A stretch of DNA of 64,000 nucleotides from contig NZ_LT906438.1 of the NCBI RefSeq assembly GCF_900186955.1, positions 992,001 to 1,056,000 of the forward strand, read 5' to 3'. This document shows positions 1 through 8,554 of this stretch, piece by piece. The stretch's first letter is position 1; each line of letters starts with the position of its first letter. Below the pieces are notes generated by a model. The model was not told where the DNA came from, did not search any database, and was given only the letters and a program-made list of their open reading frames with translations. Both the position numbers and the translations under genes were made by a program. The DNA comes from Bacillus pumilus (GTDB lineage: Bacteria; Bacillota; Bacilli; Bacillales; Bacillaceae).

Positions 1-2
1 AT

Positions 3-758
3 CTAACAGCAGCTTCTTCTTTCTTATTTCAAAAAGTAAATTCGAAATTTGAATTAGAAATGGATGATATTTTAGCGCCGTTTTTATCAAAGGTGCTTCG
101 TTTCATTATTATTGCACTAAGTATTAGTGTCATTGCACAGGAATTTAATTATGATGTAAATGGACTTGTGGCAGGTCTTGGTCTAGGGGGTCTAGCCTTT
201 GCGCTTGCTGCACAGGATACGGTGGCGAACTTTTTTGGAGGGGTCGTCATCATTACAGAGAAGCCTTTTACAATGGGCGACTTTGTGGAGACACCAAGTG
301 TTCTTGGGACTGTCGAGGACATTACATTTCGAAGTACAAAATTTAGAACACCTGCTGAAGCTGTCGTGACAGTTCCGAATTCTACACTTTCAAAGGAACC
401 AATCACGAACTGGACGAGAATGAATAAACGCCAAATTACGTTTTCCGTACGTGTATCCTACAATACACCAAAGGAAAATCTGGACCATTGTATCAAACGT
501 CTCAAACAAATGCTTTATGAGCATGATGGGGTGCACAAGGAGACAATCATGGTGAATCTCGATGTACTGGCAGACAGTTATTTGAATTTATTTTTTAACT
601 TTTACACAAACACGACGGCATGGGCTGAAAACCTGAATATCAAACAGGACATTAACTACCGTATTATGGATATCTTCCATGAAGAAGGTGTAGAATTTGC
701 CTTCCCTGGACAGACCATTTACATGAAACAAAAAGGTGAAAAACAGCCGAGTGAATAA
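3..758 (+). CDS. yhdY: MscS-family mechanosensitive ion channel, 5' end outside window
   Basis: The frame is open from the left edge of the window, so this is the C-terminal part of a longer protein; the ATG at 60 is internal. The visible part has one hydrophobic helix, then a glycine/alanine-rich pore helix (GLVAGLGLGGLAFALAAQD) typical of MscS TM3. The beta domain follows with the family motif FGGVVIITEKPFTMGD and PNSTLSKEPITNW. MscS channels open on membrane stretch to release solutes after hypo-osmotic shock. It is followed 14 bases later by srtN on the same strand. The family assignment is firm; the symbol comes from the neighbouring order srtN-yheN-dat as in B. subtilis. Confidence 0.85.
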   Translation, partial: LTAASSFLFQKVNSKFELEMDDILAPFLSKVLRFIIIALSISVIAQEFNYDVNGLVAGLGLGGLAFALAAQDTVANFFGGVVIITEKPFTMGDFVETPSVLGTVEDITFRSTKFRTPAEAVVTVPNSTLSKEPITNWTRMNKRQITFSVRVSYNTPKENLDHCIKRLKQMLYEHDGVHKETIMVNLDVLADSYLNLFFNFYTNTTAWAENLNIKQDINYRIMDIFHEEGVEFAFPGQTIYMKQKGEKQPSE

Positions 759-772
759 AGGAGGAAGGATGC

Positions 773-1519
773 GTGGATCAAACAAAGGTGGCAGTGCTAA
801 GAGAGAAATTAACGCAGGCTTCACATATAATGGTGCTTTCAGGTGCGGGGATGAGCACGGAATCAGGTATTCCCGATTTTAGATCAACGGGCGGCTTATG
901 GACTGAAGACACCGCTCGCATGGAAGCGATGAGCCGCTCCTACTTTTTATCAAACCCTTATCAATTCTGGCCGAAATTCAAGGAATTGTTTCAGATGAAA
1001 ATGAGCGGGGAGTACGAGCCGAATAGCGGGCATACCTTCTTAGCAAGCCTTGAAAAACAAGGAAAACTTGTAGAGATTTTTACCCAAAATATTGATGGCC
1101 TGCATAAAAAAGCAGGAAGCCAGCATGTATATGAACTTCACGGCTCCATTCAAACAGCTACTTGTCCATCATGCCAAGCGACATATGAATTGCCTTATTT
1201 ATTACAAGAAGAAGTGCCTGTATGTCTAAAGGTTTCCTCAGACGGACGGACATGTGGGCAAGTGCTGAAAACAGATGTTGTCCTTTTTGGAGACAGGGTT
1301 AAACATTTTGATCAAGTAGAGAAATCACTTCAGGAAGCGGACCTTCTGCTCGTCATGGGAACCTCCCTAGAAGTAGCGCCAGCAAGGTATATTCCTGAAG
1401 ATGCGGCTCAAAATCCTTCCATCTTCAAGGTGATGATGAATTTGAGTGAAACAGAATACGATCCACTGTTTGATCTTGTCTTTCATGAGCGAATTGGTGA
1501 TCTCGTGAAAGCTTTATAA
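773..1519 (+). CDS. srtN: NAD-dependent protein deacylase, Sir2 family
   Basis: A 248-residue sirtuin. Visible motifs in order are the NAD-binding GAGMSTESGIPDFRS near residue 24, TQNIDGLH near 103, the catalytic histidine in YELHGS, a zinc-binding CPSC followed by a second Cys pair (CLKV...TCGQV), and MGTSLEVAPA near 195. Sirtuins remove acetyl groups from lysines using NAD; the B. subtilis enzyme acts on acetyl-CoA synthetase. The start is GTG at 773, behind AAAGGAGG at 757-764. It probably shares a transcript with yhdY and ends at a strong hairpin. Confidence 0.9.
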   Translation: MDQTKVAVLREKLTQASHIMVLSGAGMSTESGIPDFRSTGGLWTEDTARMEAMSRSYFLSNPYQFWPKFKELFQMKMSGEYEPNSGHTFLASLEKQGKLVEIFTQNIDGLHKKAGSQHVYELHGSIQTATCPSCQATYELPYLLQEEVPVCLKVSSDGRTCGQVLKTDVVLFGDRVKHFDQVEKSLQEADLLLVMGTSLEVAPARYIPEDAAQNPSIFKVMMNLSETEYDPLFDLVFHERIGDLVKAL

Positions 1520-1527
1520 ATCATCAA

Positions 1528-1557
1528 AAAACCCGCATCCAATAGGTGCGGGTTTTT
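1528..1557. terminator. Bidirectional terminator between srtN and yheN
   Basis: A 7-bp stem, ACCCGCA (1531-1537) with TGCGGGT (1547-1553), is flanked by an A-run on the left and a T-run on the right. It therefore serves both converging genes. Confidence 0.85.
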
Positions 1558-1559
1558 CT

Positions 1560-2414
1560 TTATTGCTGCAGCGGCTCCATTGTTTCATCTAGGACTTCAA
1601 ATGTATAGCCCTTTGCTTTTAGCTGTGTGAGCAAACTGTTTAAGTATTTTGCTGTCGCTGGCTGATCGTGCATTAAGATGATCTTTGGTTCCTTTGGATG
1701 TTTTGTCTCTAGCACTTGCAGCTGATTCAATACTTCTGGTACATATTTTGAGCTTTTATATTTCCAGTCAAGACTGTCAATTGTCCAATCCCAGTAGATA
1801 AAGCCTTTTTGTTTTAAACGTGCTTTTTGCTGATCGGTTAAATTTGGGGCGCTGCCATAAGGTGTTCTCACAAGGTGTGTATACTCTCCTGTGACAGAAG
1901 CCAAAATGCGCTGATCTTCCTTCATCTCATTGACGGGAGAATCACTTTTTTGATAAAAGCGTTTCACATCGTGTGTGATCCCATGAAGCCCTAACTGATG
2001 ACCTTCTTGATGAAGTCTTTTCACAGCGGCCGGATGTTCCTTAATCTGCGGCCCAAGCATGAAGAATGTAGCCTTTACTTGATGCGCCTTGAGCACATCT
2101 AAAAGCTGGTTTGATGTCGCTGACGGACCATCATCAAAGGTTAAAAAGATCGTTTGATCCGTTACGTGTTTGTTTGGGTTGATCTTAAAATGTGCATCTA
2201 ATGTTTTCGTAGAATCATCTTTTGCTTTCAGACTTGTGCTTGTGTCTCGGAATTGACTGCTCGCAGACATTTTAGCCGGCTGGTCTGCTGCCTGCATATT
2301 GGTTTTAGATATATCCCAAATAAAAAAGAGGATCAGTGACAGAATCACTAAACCAATCGCCTTTGAGAGCAGCATCGTGTTTGAAGGTGTCTGTTTTTTC
2401 GTAACCCGTTGCAT
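1560..2414 (-). CDS. yheN: Membrane-anchored polysaccharide deacetylase
   Basis: A 284-residue NodB-type carbohydrate esterase (CE4). An uncleaved N-terminal membrane helix lies at about residues 13-33 and is followed by a polar linker. The catalytic domain starts near residue 88 with TFDDGPS (metal-binding Asp pair), then the HGITHD histidine motif near 143, RTPYGSAP near 183 and a C-terminal LMHDQPAT. Such enzymes remove acetyl groups from cell wall or exopolysaccharide sugars outside the membrane. The substrate cannot be read from the sequence. The start is the ATG at 2414, behind GGAG 8 bases upstream. Confidence 0.85.
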   Translation of the reverse strand: MQRVTKKQTPSNTMLLSKAIGLVILSLILFFIWDISKTNMQAADQPAKMSASSQFRDTSTSLKAKDDSTKTLDAHFKINPNKHVTDQTIFLTFDDGPSATSNQLLDVLKAHQVKATFFMLGPQIKEHPAAVKRLHQEGHQLGLHGITHDVKRFYQKSDSPVNEMKEDQRILASVTGEYTHLVRTPYGSAPNLTDQQKARLKQKGFIYWDWTIDSLDWKYKSSKYVPEVLNQLQVLETKHPKEPKIILMHDQPATAKYLNSLLTQLKAKGYTFEVLDETMEPLQQ

Positions 2415-2710
2415 TTCAATCGCTCCAATAAATCAAAAATTTGTGTCGAATCATGTAGTAGATTCTGTCTTTTTTCATTGTTTTTTGTCGTGTTCATATG
2501 GAGTAAGTATACAGGAAAAAAGAGCCTATGAATATAGAAGATGCTAAAAAATTGGAATCTTTTTGGTTATGAGTCTATGTTTGTTACAATAAAAAGTTGA
2601 CCATTTACCATGATGTGAAATAATTCTGAATAATCATTGAAACGTACCTATTTATCCGCTAAGATAGCATCAGATTCAACCATTAATGCGAAGCGAAGGG
2701 GAGATTCCGT

Positions 2711-3568
2711 ATGAAAGTATTGTATAATGACGATTTCATTGAAAAAAAGGATGCACATGTGGATATTGAAGACAGAGGCTATCAATTTGGTGACGGCGTC
2801 TATGAGGTCATCCGTGTATACAATGGGAATTTGTTTACATTAAAAGAGCATACAGAGCGTCTGTTCAAGAGTGCAAAAGAAATCGGCATTCATCTTCAAG
2901 GTGCAGTATCAGATATGGAAGAAAAGTTAAAACAGCTCGTCACCCATAACCAATTAACAGATGGCGGTGTGTATATTCAAGTCACGCGGGGCGTCGCACC
3001 TCGTAAACATCAATATGGCAATTCTCTCACTCCTCAAATCACAGCATATACGTTCCAGGTGAAAAAGCCTGTTCATGAGCAGACAGCTGGTGCAAAGGCT
3101 ATATTATCTGAGGACCTTCGCTGGTTAAGATGTGATATTAAAAGCTTAAATCTTTTATATAATGTCATGGAAAAACAGAAAGCATCTGAAGCTGGTGCGT
3201 TTGAAGCCATTCTGATTAGAGACGGTTTTGTGACAGAGGGTACTTCCTCGAATGTATATGCCATCATTGATGGCGTGATTCGCACACATCCCGCAAACAA
3301 TTTTATTCTAAACGGTATTACCCGTAGAAAGCTTCTTGAAGTATGTGATGAAGAGGGATGCAGCGTTGAAGAAACGCGTATAAGTAAAGAAGAGCTGCTG
3401 CGCGCGCAGGAAATCTTCATCAGCTCGACGACGGCTGAAGTCATTCCGATTGTTGAAATTGATGGTCAGCCAGTAGGGGAAGGCGTTCCAGGAGAGTTAA
3501 CAAAGCGTGTACAGGAAGGCTTCCAGCAAAAAATTAAACAGGAAAGTGAAGCATCGATTTCTTCATAA
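2711..3568 (+). CDS. dat: D-amino acid aminotransferase
   Basis: A 285-residue fold-type IV PLP enzyme. It makes D-glutamate from D-alanine and 2-oxoglutarate for peptidoglycan. Visible features are the N-terminal [16 protein letters not shown], the PLP lysine in [13 protein letters not shown] near residue 145, and the phosphate-binding [10 protein letters not shown] and [11 protein letters not shown] loops. Length matches the Bacillus enzyme of about 282 residues. The ATG at 2711 follows GAAGGGGAG at 2695-2703. In B. subtilis nhaC lies between dat and nhaX; here dat ends directly at a hairpin shared with nhaX. Confidence 0.92.
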   Translation: MKVLYNDDFIEKKDAHVDIEDRGYQFGDGVYEVIRVYNGNLFTLKEHTERLFKSAKEIGIHLQGAVSDMEEKLKQLVTHNQLTDGGVYIQVTRGVAPRKHQYGNSLTPQITAYTFQVKKPVHEQTAGAKAILSEDLRWLRCDIKSLNLLYNVMEKQKASEAGAFEAILIRDGFVTEGTSSNVYAIIDGVIRTHPANNFILNGITRRKLLEVCDEEGCSVEETRISKEELLRAQEIFISSTTAEVIPIVEIDGQPVGEGVPGELTKRVQEGFQQKIKQESEASISS

Positions 3569-3575
3569 ATAAAAA

Positions 3576-3606
3576 GAGGCTGTAAACAAATGTTTACAGC
3601 CTTCTG
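3576..3606. terminator. Bidirectional terminator, dat / nhaX
   Basis: A near-perfect palindrome, GGCTGTAAAC / GTTTACAGCC at 3578-3601, lies between two convergent genes, with A and T tracts on either side. Confidence 0.75.
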
Positions 3607-3614
3607 TGATTCTT

Positions 3615-4121
3615 TTATTTTACAATAAGCACAGGTATATCTGATTTTGATGATAACTTTTCACTTACACTGCCAAAGAGCATTTTTTTCAATCTGCTTT
3701 GGTCACGTGCTCCCATGACGATGAGGTCTGCTGATATGTCTTCAGCATATTCGATAATCGCTTCCGCTGGTTCCCCCTCAACAATTTCAATCGCAGCTTC
3801 AAACTGCTCCTCATTTAAAAGCATTCTTGCTTCTGCAACGACCTCTTCTGTATGATCTTCAAAAATCAAGGGACTTTGTTGTTCATCATGAGGTACATAC
3901 ACAGGGGGTGTTTGAAGGTCTGCCATGCCGCCGCCGATATAAGCTCCGCCAGTCATTGGGCGCGGTGCATCAAACACCTGTCTGCTTGATTTGCCATCAT
4001 GTGCATAGGCAACGGTCAGCTTGGCATTCAAGGTTTTGGCTAAAGCGATTGCCTTTTTTAATGCTTTCTTACTGTCTTCATGTCCATCAAACGCAACGAC
4101 CATCCGATCAGCTTGAAACAA
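3615..4121 (-). CDS. nhaX: Universal stress protein (UspA family)
   Basis: A USP domain of about 168 residues. It opens with an ADRMVVAFDG strand, has the segment ALKKAIALAKTLNAKLTVAYAH, and ends with LIVMGARDQSRLKKMLFGSVSEKLSSKSDIPVLIVK, which holds the ATP-type G-x2-G-x9-G(S) loop. The most plausible start is the TTG at 4121, because AAAGGA lies 9 bases upstream; the ATG at 4130 has no usable spacing and the frame itself runs to 4139. The B. subtilis gene is named for its position beside nhaC, which is absent here. The precise stress role is unknown. Confidence 0.8.
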   Translation of the reverse strand: MFQADRMVVAFDGHEDSKKALKKAIALAKTLNAKLTVAYAHDGKSSRQVFDAPRPMTGGAYIGGGMADLQTPPVYVPHDEQQSPLIFEDHTEEVVAEARMLLNEEQFEAAIEIVEGEPAEAIIEYAEDISADLIVMGARDQSRLKKMLFGSVSEKLSSKSDIPVLIVK

Positions 4122-4239
4122 TGTCCTCATTCCTTTCAAAAGGAGTCTTTACACTCATGGTATACCCGTTATCTGAAAAAGATACACATGAAGGCGGTGA
4201 ACTTTTTGTTAGAAAATTTCATTTATTGAAAAATATTTA

Positions 4240-4267
4240 TTGACAAAATGGTGACAGCCACTATAAG
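4240..4267 (+). promoter_or_regulatory. Sigma-A promoter of the bmr leader and operon
   Basis: TTGACA at 4240-4245, a 16-base spacer, then TATAAG at 4262-4267. This places the transcript start about 30 bases before the leader ORF at 4305. Confidence 0.65.
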
Positions 4268-4304
4268 ATAAAAAAAGATTCAAGAGCCAAAAGGAGGAAA
4301 TGTC

Positions 4305-4412
4305 ATGTGCAACATCATTGGAAGAATGAAATCAAACTGCATGAATGGGTTGATTCACGTGACAATTACACCTTCATTGGTCATTGAAAAGGGACTCGTA
4401 TGTTCCAATTGA
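4305..4412 (+). CDS. bmrB: Candidate 35-residue leader peptide of the bmrCD operon
   Basis: The ATG at 4305 follows a perfect AAGGAGG at 4291-4297 and opens a 35-codon frame (MCNIIGRMKSNCMNG...) ending TGA at 4410-4412. It resembles no protein domain. In B. subtilis a small ORF, bmrB, precedes bmrC-bmrD and works as a leader peptide: ribosome stalling on it by translation inhibitors prevents termination. The position, size and the hairpins that follow fit that role. I assign the symbol by position only; the sequence has not been compared with B. subtilis BmrB. Confidence 0.6.
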   Translation: MCNIIGRMKSNCMNGLIHVTITPSLVIEKGLVCSN

Positions 4413-4424
4413 TCGGATGAATCA

Positions 4425-4507
4425 AGGCGTATGTTGCGTATTTGTCAACATGCGCCTTTTTACATGACGAAAAGAGGCGTACCAGATTGCTGGTTGCCTC
4501 TTTTTTT
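4425..4507 (+). promoter_or_regulatory. Transcription attenuator of bmrCD
   Basis: Three mutually exclusive pairings can be drawn. A (4425-4436) pairs with B (4446-4457) in 12 bp with one G-U. C (4471-4485) pairs with D (4490-4504) to form a terminator ending in seven T. B extended to 4461 can instead pair with 4471-4481 of C in 11 bp with two G-U pairs, which destroys both other stems. A starts 12 bases after the leader stop codon, so a ribosome held at the leader end would cover A, free B for C, and allow read-through into bmrC. Confidence 0.7.
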
Positions 4508-4577
4508 GTTGTATTCATTTCGCATTTCGAAATAAAGGGATGGAGATCAACAAGTAAATGAAGAGGAGTGAAAGCAT

Positions 4578-4661
4578 GTGAACATGCCAAAAACAAGACA
4601 AATGACAAAAACCAAAAAAACAATTCAAGGTGACAGCCAAGAAAATCTAGAAAGCGGCTAG
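4578..4661 (+). CDS. Possible 27-residue small ORF ahead of bmrC
   Basis: GTG at 4578 lies 9 bases after GAGGAG (4563-4568) and opens MNMPKTRQMTKTKKTIQGDS... ending TAG at 4659-4661. It is very basic and has no recognisable family. It lies after the attenuator, so it would be translated only in read-through transcripts, and it ends 20 bases before the bmrC start. It may be chance coding, or a translational coupling peptide. Confidence 0.3.
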   Translation: MNMPKTRQMTKTKKTIQGDSQENLESG

Positions 4662-4681
4662 CTTTAAAAGGAGAGACAAAC

Positions 4682-6439
4682 ATGTTTTCAGTATTTACGA
4701 AATTAGACTGGTTCTTCAAACAAGAGTGGAGGCGTTATACGATCGCCATTACGCTCCTGCTCATTGTGAATGTGCTTGAAATGCTGCCGCCAAGATATCT
4801 TGGGCAGGCAGTGGATGACATTCGTTCTGGTCAATTTACAACATCTAGTATGATGTTTTATGTAGCCATTTTTTTCTTGCTAGGTGTCGTCGTCTATACA
4901 CTGACATATTTTTGGATGTATCAGTTATTTGGCGGCGCAAATGTCATGGAGCGTGTAATGCGCGGGAAACTCATGCGTCACTTACTTAAGATGACACCTA
5001 CCTTTTATGAAAAGAAAAAAACAGGTAACTTAATGGCATTAGGTACAAACGATTTGAATGCTGTAGCTTTAACGACAGGTTTTGGCGTTCTGACATTGGT
5101 GGATTCCACTGCTTATATGCTGATGATCTTTTTTACGATGGGTCTGACGATTAGCTGGAAATTAACTTTAATGGCGATTATCCCTATGCCGCTGATGGCG
5201 CTTTTGATTGCGTATTATGGCAGCAAGATTCATGATCGCTTTACAGTTGCTCAAGATGCATTTGGTGATATGAACGACCGCGTGCTTGAATCAGTCGCAG
5301 GCGTCCGGGTCATCCGGTCTTTTGTACAGGAGAAACAAGACGTCGAACGCTTTCGTCAAATGACTGATGATGTATTTCAAAAAAATATGAGAGTGGCGGT
5401 CATTGATTCATTGTTTGAGCCGACAGTGAAATTACTTGTCGGTGTCAGCTACTTAATAGGAATTGGCTACGGAGCCTATCTTGTATTCCAAAGTGATTTA
5501 ACCATTGGTGAGCTTGTCGCTTTTAACGTCTATCTTGGGATGATGATCTGGCCAATGTTTGCGATCGGCGAGTTGATTAATATTATGCAAAGAGGAAATG
5601 CGTCGTTAGACCGGTTGAATCATACACTCAGCTACAAGCCGGATGTCACAGACGCTTCTCAGCCAAAAACGTTACAAGAGCCTGGCGATATTCAGTTTGA
5701 CCGCGTGACATTTAGGTATCCAACTTCCCCTAAAGATAATTTAATTGATGTGTCCTTTACGATTCGAAAGGGGCAGACGATCGGAATTACAGGCAAAACA
5801 GGAAGCGGTAAAACGACTATCGTAAAACAGCTTCTGCGCCAGTATCCAACAGGTGATGGTCAAATCCTGCTATCAGGAGTCCCAATCCAAGAGATCGAAT
5901 TGGATCAGCTATTTCAATGGATCGGATACGTACCGCAGGATCATATTCTTTTTTCTAAAAGTGTAGAAGAGAATATGCGTTTTGGTCATCGAGACGCAAA
6001 ACAAAATGAATTAGCACAAGCGATCAAAGATGCTTATTTTGAAAAAGATTTACGTCTTTTGCCTGAGGGTCTCGAAACCATGGTCGGAGAAAAAGGTGTG
6101 GCGCTGTCAGGTGGACAAAAGCAGCGAATTTCCATTGCACGCGCTTTATTAATAGATCCCGACATTTTAATACTGGATGACTCGCTTTCTGCGGTAGATG
6201 CAAAAACAGAAACCGCTATTTTAGAAAATTTAAGGCAAAATCGTCATGGAAAAACGACGTTTATTACGACTCATCGTCTATCAGCTGTTGAGCATGCAGA
6301 TCTCATACTTGTCATGGAAGAAGGACGCATCGTCCAAAAGGGAACTCACGAAGAGCTTATTCAGCAAGATGGATGGTACAAAGAACAATTTCTGCGTCAG
6401 CAGCTGACAAACCAGCTGGAAGGAGGGGATGAGGCATGA
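4682..6439 (+). CDS. bmrC: Multidrug ABC exporter subunit BmrC (YheI)
   Basis: A 585-residue half-transporter: six membrane helices in residues 1-310, then one ATPase domain with GKTGSGKTT (Walker A, about 371), the signature LSGGQKQ (about 478) and Walker B LILDDSLSAVD (about 500). The catalytic glutamate after Walker B is replaced by aspartate (DD instead of DE), as expected for the subunit carrying the degenerate ATP site of a heterodimeric exporter. Start ATG at 4682 with AAAAGGAGAG upstream. It overlaps bmrD by four bases (ATGA), so the two are translationally coupled. BmrCD of B. subtilis exports several drugs and is induced by ribosome-targeting antibiotics. Confidence 0.9.
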   Translation: MFSVFTKLDWFFKQEWRRYTIAITLLLIVNVLEMLPPRYLGQAVDDIRSGQFTTSSMMFYVAIFFLLGVVVYTLTYFWMYQLFGGANVMERVMRGKLMRHLLKMTPTFYEKKKTGNLMALGTNDLNAVALTTGFGVLTLVDSTAYMLMIFFTMGLTISWKLTLMAIIPMPLMALLIAYYGSKIHDRFTVAQDAFGDMNDRVLESVAGVRVIRSFVQEKQDVERFRQMTDDVFQKNMRVAVIDSLFEPTVKLLVGVSYLIGIGYGAYLVFQSDLTIGELVAFNVYLGMMIWPMFAIGELINIMQRGNASLDRLNHTLSYKPDVTDASQPKTLQEPGDIQFDRVTFRYPTSPKDNLIDVSFTIRKGQTIGITGKTGSGKTTIVKQLLRQYPTGDGQILLSGVPIQEIELDQLFQWIGYVPQDHILFSKSVEENMRFGHRDAKQNELAQAIKDAYFEKDLRLLPEGLETMVGEKGVALSGGQKQRISIARALLIDPDILILDDSLSAVDAKTETAILENLRQNRHGKTTFITTHRLSAVEHADLILVMEEGRIVQKGTHEELIQQDGWYKEQFLRQQLTNQLEGGDEA

Positions 6440-8451
6440 CAACAGGAAGAAGACTCCTTGCCTACGCACTCCTTTATAAGAAAGTACTGTCTGTTGCCTT
6501 GATCTTTCTCATCATTGCAGTAGGTGCTGAACTGACAGGACCATTTATTGGGAAGAAAATGATTGATGATCATATTTTAGGCGTAGAAAAGCCTTATGTC
6601 GAGGTCAATGAAAAAACAGACAAAACCGTTTATTACCAGGGAAATAACTATATACGAAGCGATCGATTAGACAGTGATATGGAATCCGGAAAACAAATCA
6701 ATGTGGTGCAGGTCGGATTCGGTTACTATTTTGTGAATGAGCCGATTCGTTTTGATGGAAACCGAAAGATATCGGGAGATCAGCTTACCATTGAAAATGG
6801 AAACGAGCGCGAGACCTATCAAGTACAGCGTTTATCGAAAGAGGAAATTTTCTCTTTTTATGAGCCGGAAATCAGTGGTTTGGTGCAGCTTGTTCTATTT
6901 TATCTAGGGCTTCTCGTTATTGCGATTTTCTTTCAATATGCGCAGCATTATCTGTTACAGCGAATAGCCAACCGAATTATTCAAAAAATGAGGGTTGATG
7001 TATTTGAGCATATTCAAACACTGCCTATCCGGTATTTTGATAATTTACCTGCTGGAAAGGTCGTAGCGAGGATCACCAATGACACAGAAACCATTCGTGA
7101 TTTATATGTGACAGTCCTCGCCAATTTCGTGACGAGTGCGATTTACATGATTGGGATTTATATTGCCATGTTTTTATTAAATGTGAAGCTGGCACTCATT
7201 TGTTTAGTGGCGGTACCGATTATTTTCCTATGGTCAATGACTTACAGAAAGTTTGCATCGGTGTACAACCACCGCATTCGTTCGATCATTAGTGACATCA
7301 ATGCCAAGCTAAATGAAGCCATTCAAGGGATGACCATTATTCAAGCGTTTCGTCATGAAAAAGTGACGAAAGAGGAATTTGATGAGCTGAACAACAATCA
7401 CTTTCGATATCAGCGAAAGATGCTCCATTTAAATTCACTTCTTTCGCATAACTTAGTTAACCTGCTTCGGAATTTAGCCTATGTGGCACTCATTTGGTAT
7501 TTTGGCGGTGCGTCCTTAAGTGCGACGGGGATTGTGTCGATTGGTGTGCTCTATGCGTTTGTCGATTATTTAAATCGATTATTTCAGCCGATTACAGGCA
7601 TTGTGAACCAATTCTCGAGATTGGAATTAGCACTGGTTTCCTCGGAAAGGGTTTTCCGATTATTGGATGAGCCAGGAACAACAGTGGAAGAACCCGTTCA
7701 GAAGGAAATGGAAGGACACGTTCAGTTCCAAGATGTCACCTTTGCTTATAATGAAGGGAAAAATGTATTAAAGAACATTACGTTCGAGGCCAAAAAAGGC
7801 CAGACGGTTGCACTTGTGGGGCATACTGGTTCTGGGAAAAGCTCGATCATGAACTTACTGCTGCGTTTTTATGACATTCAGCAAGGAGACATTCTCATTG
7901 ATGGAGAAAGCATTTATCGCCAGTCCCGGCAAACGTTGCGGAAACAAATGGGCATTGTCCTTCAAGACCCGTATTTATTTTCCGGAACGATTGCATCCAA
8001 TGTCAGCTTAGGAAATGAAGACATTAAAAGAGAAACGATTGAAGCATCATTAAAACAAGTAGGCGCAGTAGAGTTATTGAAGCATCTGCCAGAAGGATTT
8101 GATGAACCGGTCGTTGAAAAGGGAACTACTCTTTCCTCAGGGGAACGTCAGTTAATTTCATTTGCTCGTGCACTAGCGTACGATCCAGCGATCTTAATTT
8201 TAGATGAAGCCACCGCAAACATTGATACAGAAACAGAAGCGATCATTCAGCGAGCGCTTGATGTCGTCAAAGAAGGACGAACAACTTTTGTCATTGCTCA
8301 CCGATTATCCACCATTAAGAAAGCCGATATGATTTTGGTTTTAGAAAAAGGGGAGATTGTCGAGCGGGGTAGTCATGATCAACTCATGCAGCAAGAAGGG
8401 CTATATGCGCAAATGTACGAACTGCAAAAAGGTGCTGTGGCAAACAGCTGA
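6436..8451 (+). CDS. bmrD: Multidrug ABC exporter subunit BmrD (YheH)
   Basis: A 671-residue half-transporter that pairs with the preceding subunit. After membrane helix 1 (about 15-35) there is an unusually long polar segment of about 100 residues before helix 2, presumably outside the membrane; it is a known feature of BmrD proteins. The ATPase domain has GHTGSGKSS (Walker A), a non-canonical signature LSSGERQ and an intact Walker B plus glutamate, ILILDEATANID. So BmrD supplies the good Walker B and BmrC the good signature, giving one active and one degenerate ATP site. It ends 10 bases before a hairpin terminator. Confidence 0.9.
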   Translation: MTTGRRLLAYALLYKKVLSVALIFLIIAVGAELTGPFIGKKMIDDHILGVEKPYVEVNEKTDKTVYYQGNNYIRSDRLDSDMESGKQINVVQVGFGYYFVNEPIRFDGNRKISGDQLTIENGNERETYQVQRLSKEEIFSFYEPEISGLVQLVLFYLGLLVIAIFFQYAQHYLLQRIANRIIQKMRVDVFEHIQTLPIRYFDNLPAGKVVARITNDTETIRDLYVTVLANFVTSAIYMIGIYIAMFLLNVKLALICLVAVPIIFLWSMTYRKFASVYNHRIRSIISDINAKLNEAIQGMTIIQAFRHEKVTKEEFDELNNNHFRYQRKMLHLNSLLSHNLVNLLRNLAYVALIWYFGGASLSATGIVSIGVLYAFVDYLNRLFQPITGIVNQFSRLELALVSSERVFRLLDEPGTTVEEPVQKEMEGHVQFQDVTFAYNEGKNVLKNITFEAKKGQTVALVGHTGSGKSSIMNLLLRFYDIQQGDILIDGESIYRQSRQTLRKQMGIVLQDPYLFSGTIASNVSLGNEDIKRETIEASLKQVGAVELLKHLPEGFDEPVVEKGTTLSSGERQLISFARALAYDPAILILDEATANIDTETEAIIQRALDVVKEGRTTFVIAHRLSTIKKADMILVLEKGEIVERGSHDQLMQQEGLYAQMYELQKGAVANS

Positions 8452-8461
8452 TGAATTACAA

Positions 8462-8496
8462 AAAGAGCCTATTCATTATGAATGAGGCTCTTTTTA
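8462..8496 (+). terminator. Terminator of bmrCD
   Basis: AGAGCC and ATTCAT pair with ATGAAT and GGCTCT around a short loop (8464-8491), followed by TTTTTA. Confidence 0.8.
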
Positions 8497-8554
8497 TTTG
8501 CATAAAAAAGTCGAGAAATCGTTTTAGACCTCGATCTTTACTCGTTATGCGACA

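Noticed and set aside
3827..4243. 138-codon plus-strand ORF opposite nhaX
   Set aside because: Shadow frame over a clear universal stress protein gene.
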